Source of the DNA: Sequoia sempervirens
Lineage: Eukaryota; Streptophyta; Pinopsida; Cupressales; Cupressaceae
Assembly (NCBI GenBank): GCA_007258455.2
Contig: VDFB02000001.1
Coordinates: 15,521,747 to 15,585,746 of the forward strand
DNA: 64,000 bases
Reading direction: 5' to 3'
The position numbers and the translations under genes are program-made. Positions within the stretch are counted from its first letter, which is position 1, and each line of letters begins with the position of its first letter. A model generated the notes under the pieces. The model ran no database searches, was not told the DNA's origin, and worked only from the letters and a program-made list of their open reading frames with translations. This document shows, piece after piece, positions 47,499 through 58,518 of the stretch.

Positions 47499-48640
47499 AT
47501 GGCGGGAAGAAGAAATGTTAGAGGAAATGGAGCGCATGGAAATGTAGACACAACTTTAATGGAGATGTTGAGAGGAATTGCTGCTAGATTAGATGCAATC
47601 GAAATGACCCAAAGAAGAGGTTGACCAGTTGATGATGTGAGTGATGAAGAGGTAGAAGTATAGGAAGAAAGGGAAAGAGATGATCATCTTGGTTTGGATC
47701 AGGGAGAAGAGAGGTTCATAAGATCCTAACTAGAGAAAACACAAAACCACATTTCAATCCACCAGATTATAGAGGTAAGTTGGATTCAGATGAATTGCTT
47801 GATTGGATAACAAAGATGGAAAAGTATTTTGATTTTGAAGGTACCACTGAAGACAAGAAGGTGAAATTTTCTTGTACAAAGTTGAAAGGACATGCATCCC
47901 TTTGGTGGGAATATTTGCAGACATATAGGTAAAGAAGAGGAAAGGAGAAGATAAAACCATGTGATCAGATGGTGAATAAGTTGTAAACAAAGTTTATGCC
48001 TACAAATTATCAAATTAGTTTGTTTCAAAGTTTGCAAAATTTGAAGCACAAGGATTCAAGTGTGATAGAGTATACCGAGGAGTTCTACAAGTTGAACATC
48101 ATATCTGGACATTCAGAGGATGATATCGAGCAAGTAGCTAGATATGTGAATGGTTTGAGGTCATCTATATAGGATGAGATTAGTTTGATTAAGTTGCAGA
48201 GTGTGGAGGAGGCATACCAATGTTCCCTAAAATCAGAAGAGAAGCTGAATAAGAAACATGAGTAGAGATAGAGAGGAAGAGGTGGAAGATTTCAAAGAGG
48301 AAGAACTTTTACTAGAGGAGGAAGATGACCTTTTGTAGATCAGAATAAAGATAAGTAAGTCAGTAAGAATGATAATTTGTACCATAGAGGTGATGGAAAC
48401 TCTTACCAAAGAGGAGGATATGGTGGTTACAAGAATGAAGGTTATAGCAGGGATGATAGTGGACAAGAGAAAAGAGTATTCAAGGGAACTTGTTTTAAAT
48501 GTGGTGGGGAAGGACATAAAGCATTTGAATGCAATCAGAGAGAGACAAGTAGAAAAAAAATAAAAATAGAAGAACAACCTTTGTGGAGGAAGATCATGCG
48601 GGATTATATAAAAAACCGCAAGATGGAGAAGTGTTGGTGA
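47499..48640 (+). pseudogene. CHR-2 gag
   Basis: The ATG at 47499 starts MAGRRNVRGNGAHGN and continues through a coiled region (LRGIAARLDAIE) to the gag core, with repeated frame changes around 47720-48100. An Arg/Gly-rich stretch precedes the zinc knuckle CFKCGGEGHKAFEC near 48500, which is intact. Stops at about 47623, 47662 and 47730. Gag would pack the element RNA. Confidence 0.85.
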
Positions 48641-49180
48641 AAAGAAGAGTATTGTGTCAAAGTGAGGTGGAGCAGGAACCGTTGCAAAGAAAGAATTTGT
48701 TTCAGACCAGATGCAAGGTAGCTGGTAAATGTTGTACAGTGATTGTTGATAGTGGAAGCTCTAAGAACCTAGTTTCTGAAGAAATGGTGACCAAATTGAA
48801 TTTGGAAAGATTGAAACACCTGAAGCCCTATTAGATACAGTGGATTCAAGATGAGCATAAGATATTGGTAAGTGAACAATGTTTGGTGAAATTGAAGATA
48901 GGAAATTACCATGATGAAGTTTTGTGTGATATCATGCCTATGGATGTATGCCATGTTTTGTTGGGAAGGCCTTGGTAGTATGATAGATAGGCTATTCATG
49001 ATGGAAAGAAGAATACATATACCATTGTTGCTAATGGGATGAAGCAAACTATGTTGCCCTTGGAAGATGTTCCTAAGGTTGAGGTTTGTATGAGTGCTAG
49101 AATTTGTTTAGTTGATGGAAGGATATTTCTGGATGGATTGAGACATGAGAACATGTGATATTCCTTGGTTCCTAAGAAGG
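48641..49180 (+). pseudogene. CHR-2 protease
   Basis: The active site VIVDSGSSKNLVSEEM near 48745 keeps Asp-Ser-Gly. HVLLGRPW near 48955, the conserved end of the chromovirus protease region, follows. Stops are TAG at 48976-48978 and 48988-48990 in RPW-YDR-AIHD, where the CHR-1 frame has Gln at the first site, so C-to-T change is likely. The enzyme would cut the gag-pol polyprotein. Confidence 0.86.
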
Positions 49181-50742
49181 TTGAAGACTATAACAACTAG
49201 AGGAGATAAAGGAGTTGCTGACAAAGTATGAGGATATGATTTTAGATAATGTACCTAATGGATTACCACCTGTGAGGAGTATTAGTCATTGCATGGATCT
49301 GATTCTTGGAGCTAGTTTGCCTAATAAAGTAGCACACCTGATGACACCTATAGAGAATGAAGAGTTGAATAGACAAGTGCAAGAGTTGTTGAGGAAGGGT
49401 TTGATTAGAGAAAGCTTAAGTTCTTGTGCAGTACCTACTATATTAGCACCTAAGAAGGATGGAGAATGGAGGATGTGTACAGATTCTAGAGCCATAAACA
49501 AGATCATGGTGAAGTATAGATCTCCTTTTCCCCAGATGGATGAAATTATGGATTGTTTGAGTGGAGCTAAATACTTTACAAAGATAGATTTGAAGAGTGG
49601 ATATCATCAAATCAAAATTAGAGAAGGGGATGAGTGGAAGACAACATTCAAGACAAATGAAGGATTGTATGAGTGGTTGGTGATGCCTTTTGGACTAACC
49701 AATGCACTGCGTACTTTCATGAGGCTGATGAATGAGGTATTGAAGAAATTCTTGGGTAAGTTTGTGATTGTTTACCTGGATGACATCTTGATTTTCAGTA
49801 AGAGTAGAGAAGAAAATTTGTTGCATATAAGACAAGTTTTGCAGAGGTTGAGAGAAGAGCACTTGTTGATAAACATTAAGAAGTGTAGTTTCATGAAGGA
49901 GGAATTGGTATGTCTAGGATTTGTGATATTTGTGGATGCATTGAATATGGATCCTGAGAAGGTAAGAGAAATTGATGAATGGCCTACACCAGATAGCATT
50001 GGAGAGGTAAGATCATTTCATGGATTGGCTAGTTTCTACTAAAATTTCATTAGGAATGTCAGTTCTATTTGCAATCCTATGACATAAATAATGAGAGGAG
50101 ATAATAAGCATTTTAGGTGGACATCTAGAGCAGATAAATTTTTTGAGTTGTTGAAACAAAAGGTGACTGAGCAGCTTGTATTAGCTTTACCAGACTTTAA
50201 TAAGGTATTTCAGGTAGATTTTGATGTAAGTGGAAATGCAATTGGAGTAGTATTAAGTCAAGAAGGAAGACTAGTAGCTTATTTTATTGAGATTGAATGA
50301 TGTTAGGAGAAGATATTTAGTGTATGATTAGGAGTTCTATGCCATAGTTCAAGCCTTGAAGAAGTGGAGACATTACTTGTTGCCTAAGGAGTTTGTGTTG
50401 TATACAGATCATCAGGCTTTGCAATATTTGAATAGTCAAGGTAAGTTGAATCAGAGGACACATGAGATGGGTGGAATTCTTGCAGTCATATGTTTATTTT
50501 GAAGCATAGGAGTGGAAATTCAAATAGAGTTGTTGATGCTTTGAGTAGAAGGAATTTATTGATGAAGATGAGAGTGGAGGTATTAGGCTTTGCTGAATTA
50601 AAGAACTTGTATGAGGAAGACCCAGATTTTGTAGAACCTTGGAGAGCTTGTAAAGAACCAGTGTTGGAGGATAGGAGTCAATGGTTGGATTATTTCATTC
50701 AAGAGAATATGTTGTTCAGAGGAAATCAATTGTGTATACCCT
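49181..50742 (+). pseudogene. CHR-2 reverse transcriptase and RNase H
   Basis: 275 uninterrupted codons (49215-50042) carry LRKGLIRESLSSCAVP, KKDGEWRMCTDSRAINK, FTKIDLKSGYHQI, MPFGLTNA and the catalytic VIVYLDDILIFSKS. EVRSFHGLASFY, typical of plant chromoviruses, follows and ends in a stop at 50040. RNase H starts FQVDFDVSGNAIG and reads through [11 protein letters not shown] (in a shifted frame near 50400) and HRSGNSNRVVDALSRR. The Asp of the first RNase H box is followed by Val, not Ala/Cys. A few stops and frameshifts follow 50040. Confidence 0.9.
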
Positions 50743-53126
50743 AAAGTTCAATGAGGGATAACTTGGTGAAAGAAAAGCATAGTGGAGGATTGTTAGGACA
50801 CTTTGGAATTGATAAGACAATAGTGTTGATGCCAAAAATTGGCAAGGTAATAGCCCTTTGTGGGAAACTCAGTTTATGGGGGACTTATTTCGCTAAAATG
50901 AGTGACCTTCAAATTTTTAAAGAAGTCGGCTTCTTCTGTAATTGGGGTTTTGGAATGGGAAAATGAAGCAAATATAAAAATAAAGAATCTAACTAAGATG
51001 ATGTGCCAAAATTTAGATAAAAGGCACGATAAACCTATCTTTTAGATATGATCTAAGGGCCCACTTAGCAATTGACCATGTCCTAGAATAATAGAATTTA
51101 AGGATTGCATCATGAACAACTCATTCAATGACATAAAATAATTATCACACCCATTTAGTGAAAGGAAGAGTCAAATGACATGATCTAAACTAGTAAACTT
51201 GCATTCAAATTATAGAAGTATGACAAATGAACCATTCAAACAATAATGGAACAGTGTAAAGTTTATCAATAGCATAAGAAAATAGAGAGGCCAAACAGTG
51301 GCATAGTCTGTGAGTTCTTGCAATAATCTAAATAATAAAAGGCATGGTGTCTTTCCACAATCATGTAATTCTTAAGACTAGTAGAGCTTAGAAAACATTT
51401 AACATGTAATCCTTGAACTTGGAACTCTCAAACCTTGAACAAAGAGAAGTATTTATAGTGAGCCTTCCACCACCTGGTGAGCAACAACCGAAAGGATTCT
51501 GAATCTTGAGAAATGATTCCCCTTAGCCGTTGTAACAAAAAATATTCGGGCCATAGCATTTGGTCGCCCTCCATTCAGGTGCATCCCCTATGAATGATGG
51601 CAATGGTCCCAACAAAGTACCATGTAGACAGGAGTCATCTCCTTGGATAGGAAGTTAGAACACCTAGCAACATATCACAACTCATTGTTTTCTTCATTTC
51701 TTGCGTTAAAGAAGCATGCGATGAAGAGACACGTGGCAGTGTTTCGCTGCCCGCGGCCGATTTACCCTTCCTTCATAGAAAAATGTTTGCTATAGAAACC
51801 ACCTGTGGGGCCCACTAAATATTTATGTGAATGGGAGCTACATGGCACGCGAGCGGGGATTGATGAGGAGATGAAAGGAAGCAATCAAAATAACCTATAG
51901 TGAAGACATGTGTGAGCATTTCGGGGGCCGATAGAAGAACAAAGAGATAATTCCTTTAGAGAGTGATGAGTGGACACGTGGTAGAGGTCGCAGTGACTAT
52001 TTAAAAGGGGTTGATGAATATTCATTTGAAGGCATGGGCCGGTACTTAGCCAAAAACAAAACCTAAAGGGAGCATGGGGAATTTTGTATTCACAAGTAGC
52101 ATTGGTAAGTGAGAATTACTTTTGGCCACAGATTTATAAGGATATTAGGAAATTTGTGCAGAGTTGTAGAGTTTTTCAATTTGCAAAAGGGAGTAGTCAG
52201 AATGTTGGATTGTATAGCCTTTGACAGTTCCAGAGAGACCTTGGGAGGATATCAGCATGGCTTTCATAATTGGTTTGCTGAAGACACAGAGAGGTAATGA
52301 TTTTATATTTGTGGTGGTGGATAGATTTTCTAAAATGGTACATTTGATACCTTGTAAGAAGATAACAAATGCAGTACATGTAGTAGACTTATTTTTCAAA
52401 GAAGTGGTTAGATTACATGGATTACCTAGGAGTATTGTTTTAGACAGAGATACAAAGTTTGTTGGTTACTTTTGGAGGACACTTTGGAAGAAGTTAAAGA
52501 CAGATTTGAAGTTTAGTTCTACTTTTAACCCACAAACTAACAAATAGTTAGAGGTAGTAAATAGGGGTTTGGGAAATTTTCTAAGATGCTTGGTTGGAGA
52601 GAAGACCAGAAGTTGGGATTTATTCCTTGCACAAGCAGAGTTTGCTTACAATAATTCAGTGAACAAGAGTACATGAAAGAAATCTTTTGAGATTGTTATT
52701 GGAGTTCATCCTAGAGGTATATTAGAGTTAAGAGACATCAGTATGGAAGATAAAAGGAGTGCAAAAGCAGAATAATTTGCAAAACATATGAAGAAAGTGC
52801 ATACTCAAGTGAAGGAGCAATTGGAAGATATGAACCAAAAGTATAAGGAGAAAGCAGATGAAAAGAGGAGACATAAGGAGTTCGAAGTTGGAGATGAAGT
52901 GATGGTGTATTTGAGAAAGGAAAGATTTCAAGTTGGCACATATAATAAGTTGAAGATGAGGAAGTTTGGACCATGTAATATTTTGAAGAAATTTGATTCA
53001 AGAAATGCATATGAAGTGGAGTTATTGGATAACATGGATATATCACCTATATTCAACATTGCAGATCTACATCAGTACCATGAAGTAGAGTTCAGTGAAG
53101 ACAACAAAGCAAAATTGGAGAATTAG
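50743..53126 (+). pseudogene. CHR-2 integrase, split by a 1.27-kb insertion
   Basis: The N-terminal zinc-binding part starts HSGGLLGHFGIDKT near 50785, is cut at 50830 and resumes at 52102 with VSENYFWPQIYKDIRKFVQSC. The catalytic core follows: [10 protein letters not shown] (the usual first Asp is Ala), [16 protein letters not shown] (second Asp), then STFNPQTNK where GQTE would follow. The C-terminal part (52788-53126) has [18 protein letters not shown] and [11 protein letters not shown], the GPY/F-type module. Stops at about 52549 (CAG-type) and elsewhere. Confidence 0.87.
50831..52101. mobile_element. Non-coding insertion in CHR-2 integrase, 1271 bp
   Basis: Removing 50831-52101 rejoins the integrase frame (IDKTIVL to VSENYFWP). 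Flanks TTGAT (50826-50830) and TTGGT (52102-52106) could be a decayed 5-bp duplication. It contains two CACGTG (G-box) motifs, near 51732 and 51974, and TATTTAAAAGG near 51998. No long frame and no TG..CA or clear inverted ends. It may be a solo LTR of an unknown family or a captured promoter fragment. Confidence 0.7.
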
Positions 53127-53309
53127 TTTCCTAAACAATAGTTAGATGAGATTGAAGAAATTCTGGATATCCAAGATGGGAGGAAAACTCATGGAAGATA
53201 GTACAAAGAATATCTTGTGAAGTGGAAAGTCAGACCAGTGGAGGATTCTTCTTGGATTTCTTAGGATGAGGTAGACCGTTTTGGTTTTCCTTTAGCCCTT
53301 GCAAAGTGA
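53127..53309 (+). pseudogene. CHR-2 chromodomain
   Basis: EEILDIQDGRKTHG, then YKEYLVKWKVRPVEDSSWIS and VDRFGFPL follow the integrase C-terminus: a chromodomain with the WKxxPxExSSW core. Such domains steer integration to marked chromatin. TAG stops at about 53202 and 53262 fall where Gln fits. The frame stops at 53307-53309. Confidence 0.88.
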
Positions 53310-53340
53310 GGGAATCACTTTTCAAATAACCCCAGATGTC

Positions 53341-53561
53341 TGATGCAAGAGCATCCTTGGTTCTTAGCAATCTTGCATCAACCAAAAATATTTTCTTTCA
53401 ATTTTGTTCTTGTTCAGTTCTTGTTTAGTTCAATTTGGTGGATTCATCATATTTTCTCACCAGACACTGCAGATCTATATTTACATCATGGACATGTTCA
53501 TTTTACTTATTCCAAGATTTGGGTGCAATTGGGTCTTTTTCTGGAAAGTTATCAATTCTGG
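53341..53561 (+). repeat. CHR-2 3' LTR, start only
   Basis: It begins TGATGCAAGAGCATCC after CCAGATGTC and matches the first 220 bp of 46570-47374. The rest lies in the assembly gap; the sequence after the gap is not LTR. Confidence 0.88.
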
Positions 53562-53661
53562 NNNNNNNNNNNNNNNNNNNNNNNNNNNNNNNNNNNNNNN
53601 NNNNNNNNNNNNNNNNNNNNNNNNNNNNNNNNNNNNNNNNNNNNNNNNNNNNNNNNNNNNN
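53562..53661. other. Assembly gap of 100 N
   Basis: Exactly 100 N, a placeholder size. About 580 bp of the CHR-2 LTR and the continuation of GPR-2 should follow; neither is seen after the gap, so true distance and even adjacency are unknown. Confidence 0.97.
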
Positions 53662-54411
53662 GGTAGTAGCTCTAACTATTTGGCACACTAATATTGGTTT
53701 ATAACTTGTATAAACATGCAAGCAAGTGACTGAAAAACTCTACTTACTTATCCAACTGACAAAACTAGGTTACTTATAATTTATCAAAAGGATTTTAATC
53801 TTTACTTGAAAGAACCAATTGAATAAATTATGCAAGAACATAGATAACACCAAATTGGAGATAGATTGACAATCCTAGTTATATGGTTCTTCTTACTAAT
53901 CCAAATAATACTTCCATATTACTGTGATTGACTAGACGGATTTTTAATTCCTTTGGGGAAACCAATTAATCATATCACACAAATACAACAAATATGCATT
54001 GATAAATTGAATATATACTTGATATACCAATTTAAATAATAAAGAAGCGCTAAAATGAAGACAACTAGACAATTGAATAACTTCAACAAACAATTGATAC
54101 CAAGATAACGCCACAAAATTAGAGATCTTTCATTGACTTCTTCGAAATACTGCTTGCAACATACTCTTTCAGAATATAAACATTATGGAACTTTTTTGCT
54201 ATCCATTAATTATCCCTATTCTACTACTATCTTCTCCTATATCTTTCTTATGGTCCTAGTCTCTCTTATATATACGAGAGGAAACAAGCTTCAGACCAAA
54301 AGACACAAGTTTTGATCACATAAGAAACTAACATAATCACAAATGTGTGTGCCAATTTTTTAATCTCTAAGTAAAATCCTATGGCCATCTAAGACCTGTT
54401 CAAAGCTTTTA
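53662..54411. other. Unassigned AT-rich stretch
   Basis: No gene, LTR or repeat from elsewhere in the window is recognised. It lies downstream of the stop of the minus-strand gene 54412-57606 and could be its 3' flank. Confidence 0.45.
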
Positions 54412-57400
54412 CTATATGATAGGGTCCACATCATTACCACCAACCAATTCTGATGGTTGTTCAGTTGTGTCTGGAATGTCCACTGCCCGATTAATAAATA
54501 GATTAAAATTTGAGAGATGATCAATATATCCTTGTTCTACATGGGTGTCTGCATTGGAAATGACTTCTCTCATATCATACTCCATATGCATGAATTTATC
54601 AATCTATTTATGAGTATTTTGCAAGAACATATCTTCATCATTAATCTCCTACAATGCAATTATTATAAATCCTATAAACTTTGCTTTCCAATCATCCTCT
54701 TTTCAAAGATTCCCTGTATCATCATGGAGTGCGGGAACCAAATTAAAACAACTGAGATCCTCCTCGAGTCTATGTTGATATTGGTTATGGTATTTCACCA
54801 AGTTGTTATATTGTTGCATTATTTGGTCCTTTAGAACCTATTTATCCAAAAGCTCCTTTTTATCAATCATTCTTCCTTGTAATAAGACATTTTCCTCTAG
54901 TGTTGATTGTATTTGCTTAAACATACCCTAGTAATCACTAGCTTGCTTCATCGGCTTGTTGAACCTCTCCTTAATTATTTCAGACACAATATTATACATA
55001 GTGATTTTCACTTCCTTTTCCAGTGTTCTACACTTTTCTTGGGCTTTCAAATGGGAATTTTTCCAATAAGCTACATCATCTAATGCATTTAATGCTCTTT
55101 TATCTTTCTCAAGCCATGGAGCATACAATTATGGAGTAGAAGAGGAAGATGACTTCTCCATTTAATGTGATAACTTCTTTTTCAATTTGTGCTCTAGTGA
55201 ATCTTGCCACATTGACATTCAACTCTACAGTTTCTAAGGGACTAGTGTCCCCAAATCTTTTGACCAAAAGGTGTCCAAATACTTTATTAGGATTTTCAAT
55301 TACTGTTGGCCTCTTCTCGTGAGGATATAATTAACAAATAAGAAAGGTATCTTGATATGGATTATATCCAAACCCCGAATATATCTTATCACTAGCTTCC
55401 TCTGTTAGGGTCATTGTTGTATCCCCTCTTTTTCTAAAACTATCAAACACAATTGTAGAGTTCATATCCCATCCTAGTAGCAGTAATACCCCAGCCTCTT
55501 GGAGTAATTCCCTACCTCTTTCATGGGTGATGGATTGCATCTCCCTGTCCACTTCCTTTTTCAATCCTTCTAAGGCGGCAACTTCCTTCTCAAGAGTAAT
55601 GTCTTTCTCCTTTTGTCTTATCTTCTTCCCCTTATACTCATAAAAAAATGATTTGAATTCAGGAGTTTAAACAAAATCATTATCATAAATGAATTCATGA
55701 CCATCCTTGACCCTAATGTCATCAAATAACTCATCTGATGTTTCAAATTTTACCAACTTCTGAGGGGGTTCATAATGTGTGATCACAGGGGCCTTTATCT
55801 ATTCCACTGGTTGCTCCTCTTCATCACTCTCTTCATCACTTCCTTCTTCTTCACGGTTGTCACTAGAGAAACATACATCAAGGGTGGGTTGTGAGGGTAT
55901 GTGATCCAAAGGCTCCACATCCTCGGCCTGCATTCCTGTGTAACTTGTATGAGATGTATCAAAAATGTATAAGGGAACATATTTTATTATTTCATTCATA
56001 TGAGCAATAAGCTGCTCAATTCTAGCCAAGGGATCTTGTACATTAGCAAATGCTTCTCTATATGATGGGACATTCTTCCTCTTCCATTCCTTTGCAAGAA
56101 AAACTTTATTATATGAAACCATTCTCTCACCAGTGGAAGCTTCATCTCGTTTCCTAATCACATCATCTAGTGCAAACCAATGCTCATATCTAGAAAAATT
56201 CTGAGTTAATGTTGCTTGATGAATAAATCCCTCTGCGTCAAATTTCTTTCTTTCATACCCAAGGGGAAGGTTGTAATGGGCTAATTTTGCATCAATCTCT
56301 TTATATCCTTCAAAGGCACATACTATGAAATCTCCAAAACAAAGAGTACTAGGCATGAGTGATTATTATGACTCTTGAGATGTTTAGCATCAAACTTTGC
56401 TAATTATCGTACAGTCTCCAAATAAGCAATTATGTTAGGAACCACTCGGGGTAACAAATGTGGAACACCTTCAAATCTATAAAACCTTAGTACTATGCAA
56501 TCAAAGTAGGCATACCGGTCTCCGCAATTATGGTTCACTTTGTCATTTGGGTTATTCTCCTGTGGTATCAAAAATCTCTGCACTTCTAAGGATAGATTGT
56601 GATCATATGAATAGCCTAGCAACTTCATTAGCGGTTTAACAAAATATTATTCAAAATATAAGTAATGTGACCTATCACACCGAATATCCCATAGGGCAGT
56701 CCACATCTACACAAGTTTAAAGTTTCCATCTTCATCTGTGTCTTTGATTCTTAATTCTTTACCCCACACATTTCTAACATGACCTTCATACAAAAGTAAA
56801 TGCATCAACAAGGAATAATGTTTGAAATCCATGCAATCACTATTTTTTTTTACCCTTTCAAGCCCTTGGTTTAGGGAATTTTCCAAATAGTTTGCATAGT
56901 CAAATGACCTAGCATATTTTCTTTGTATATCAGTTGCTACAACCATCAGTGCAATAGACATAAGTGGTGGCACCTCAATTCCCAAGACTTGACCAACTAA
57001 GTAATATGTATATTGGAAATACTCTTCAAACAAATCTATATGAAATGGAGGATTTTCATTGCTCGTAAATTTCCTGAGCTAACCTTGCTCATTTTTGGGT
57101 ATGTGCAACGGTAGCTTCCATCTCTTGTAACTAGTATCCATGCAATGATATTTTGTTAAAATATCTCTAATGGTGAATGGAAGGCTCATGGGACCTTCTA
57201 GCTGAAATACATTAGAAATTAGGTCTCTAGAGATAACAAGCATATCGACTCCATTAGGTGATTAAATAGTTCTTTTCTTAGGATTATATCGACTGGCCAA
57301 GGATTTCATTAATTCTACATTGACAAACACATTTGGCACCACAAGTATCCCTAAATTCAATCTCCATGGGTTACATAATGGTTGAAATCTAAATTGCTTC

Positions 57401-57606
57401 CTATAGTGATACATAAAAAGCTCATAGCCCCGGTGTGGTGTCCAAACATCCCCCATATGGTCCCTATGCTTGTCTAACAATTTACTTGTTTGAACACTTC
57501 TTCTAGGTCATGGCCCTGATCCTGGACACTGGTCTATTAGGTCTTGGTTTAGATTCCTTTCATTTTTCTGTTTCTTTACCTTACACTTTTTTGCATTTTC
57601 CTCCAT
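54412..57606 (-). pseudogene. Unrecognised gene of about 1,065 codons, decayed
   Basis: It opens at an ATG (57604-57606; MEENAKKCKVKKQKNERN), keeps one frame to about 56360 with stops, shifts once near 56357, keeps the second frame to about 55190, shifts again, and ends at TAG 54412-54414 after GGNDVDPII. I recognise no domain. Visible parts are a basic N-terminus, a globular part with GYELFMYHYRKQF, SPNGVDMLVISRDLI, TKYHCMDTSYKRWKLPLHI and YANYLENSLNQGLERV, an acidic segment (REEEGSDEESDEEE, about 55830), a coiled coil (KEVAALEGLKKEVDREMQ, about 55570), RFTRAQIEKEV and a Gln/Glu-rich C-terminus. About 15 stops are TAG, TAA or TGA where Gln or Arg codons with C-to-T change would fit. It could be a cellular gene relic or an extra frame of a retroelement; no flanking LTR pair was found. 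Confidence 0.75.
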
Positions 57607-58470
57607 TGCAAATTCTAAAAAAATGCAATTTTCTAGCTAAGAGTGGAGTACTTACGTGAATTTTTGCTGCCCTTGGTTTTACTGCTTAAAAACTCCAAGC
57701 TTCATCCCTTCTACCTCTTCCCTTAGCGTATCCTTTAAAGTTTTTTCAATCGTATGATCAATTCATGGTGCAATTCACTTTAGTTCTAGATCATTAATAC
57801 ACCACTTGTTCCAGTCTTGTCATCGGGGAGAATATTTATGTTAAATATCCTGACAACGCTCTTTGGACGTCACATCAACAAATATTAATCACTTATCGCT
57901 ATATTGTTGAAACTTTGATTCAATCTCCACTGATAGCCACCTTCTCCACTGATGAGAGTTCTTCTTTCGGTCTATCAGAAATACATCTAACAATGCTACC
58001 CCGATACATCCTAGCTTCATCGATAAGTGTTATATCTTGGTAATTTGTGGTTACATCGGGCTATCGGGGAACCTTCATTATTCATTCCACCGATGCACCC
58101 AAGCTGCAGCGATGTGATAATCTCTGTTGTTTCCTATTGGCCCATCAGGGAAACTACTTTGGGAGTTATCCCGATGGAAAGATGTTACACTGATGTAAGG
58201 ATATGGACTTCCCTTATTGGGCTATCGGTGGGGTAGGGATGGGAGTTTCACCGATAGATTATAGTTAGTCCTATAGTGTCAAGAGGACTTTGATGGATTT
58301 TATGGGTGCAATTGCTCGAGTATGATGGCTACAAAATGGATTGTTTACACAAACCTCAAAAATTTGTTTAGATCATGAAATTGAGTCTAGTGAAATACTG
58401 TGGGTACTACGTGATAAATGGATAGAGGTTGATGGGAACATGTGGAAATTTTTAGTCCTAACACATTGTT
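57607..58470. other. Noncoding stretch with repeated ATCGG/CCGAT dyads
   Basis: Between about 57820 and 58260 the words ATCGG, ATCGGGG, CCGATG and CTATCGG recur on both strands; CTATCGGTG (58222) and CACCGATAG (58248) form an inverted pair around a 17-bp centre. It lies upstream of the unknown gene (minus strand), so a promoter or LTR-like role is possible but unproven. GTAAGT on the minus strand near 57650 resembles a splice donor. Confidence 0.5.
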
Positions 58471-58518
58471 CTTAGCTTATATTGCATTTGCATTCACCTT
58501 GCATTTAGTAGCCCTTGC

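Larger units (their letters stand above)
46570..53561 (+). mobile_element. CHR-2, chromodomain-bearing Ty3/gypsy element (chromovirus)
   Basis: A 5' LTR (46570-47374) is followed by a Met-type primer site, gag, protease, reverse transcriptase, RNase H, integrase and a chromodomain, then a 3' LTR from 53341 that runs into an assembly gap. Reverse transcriptase before integrase defines Ty3/gypsy, and the chromodomain marks chromoviruses. The left flank AATAA (46565-46569) would be the target duplication; the right copy is hidden by the gap. The element is inactive (many stops, an insertion in integrase), but all domains except the end of the 3' LTR are visible. Confidence 0.92.

Noticed and set aside
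48233..48577. Minus-strand frame of 114 codons
   Set aside because: It is antisense to the Arg/Gly-rich part of CHR-2 gag, which has an intact zinc knuckle.
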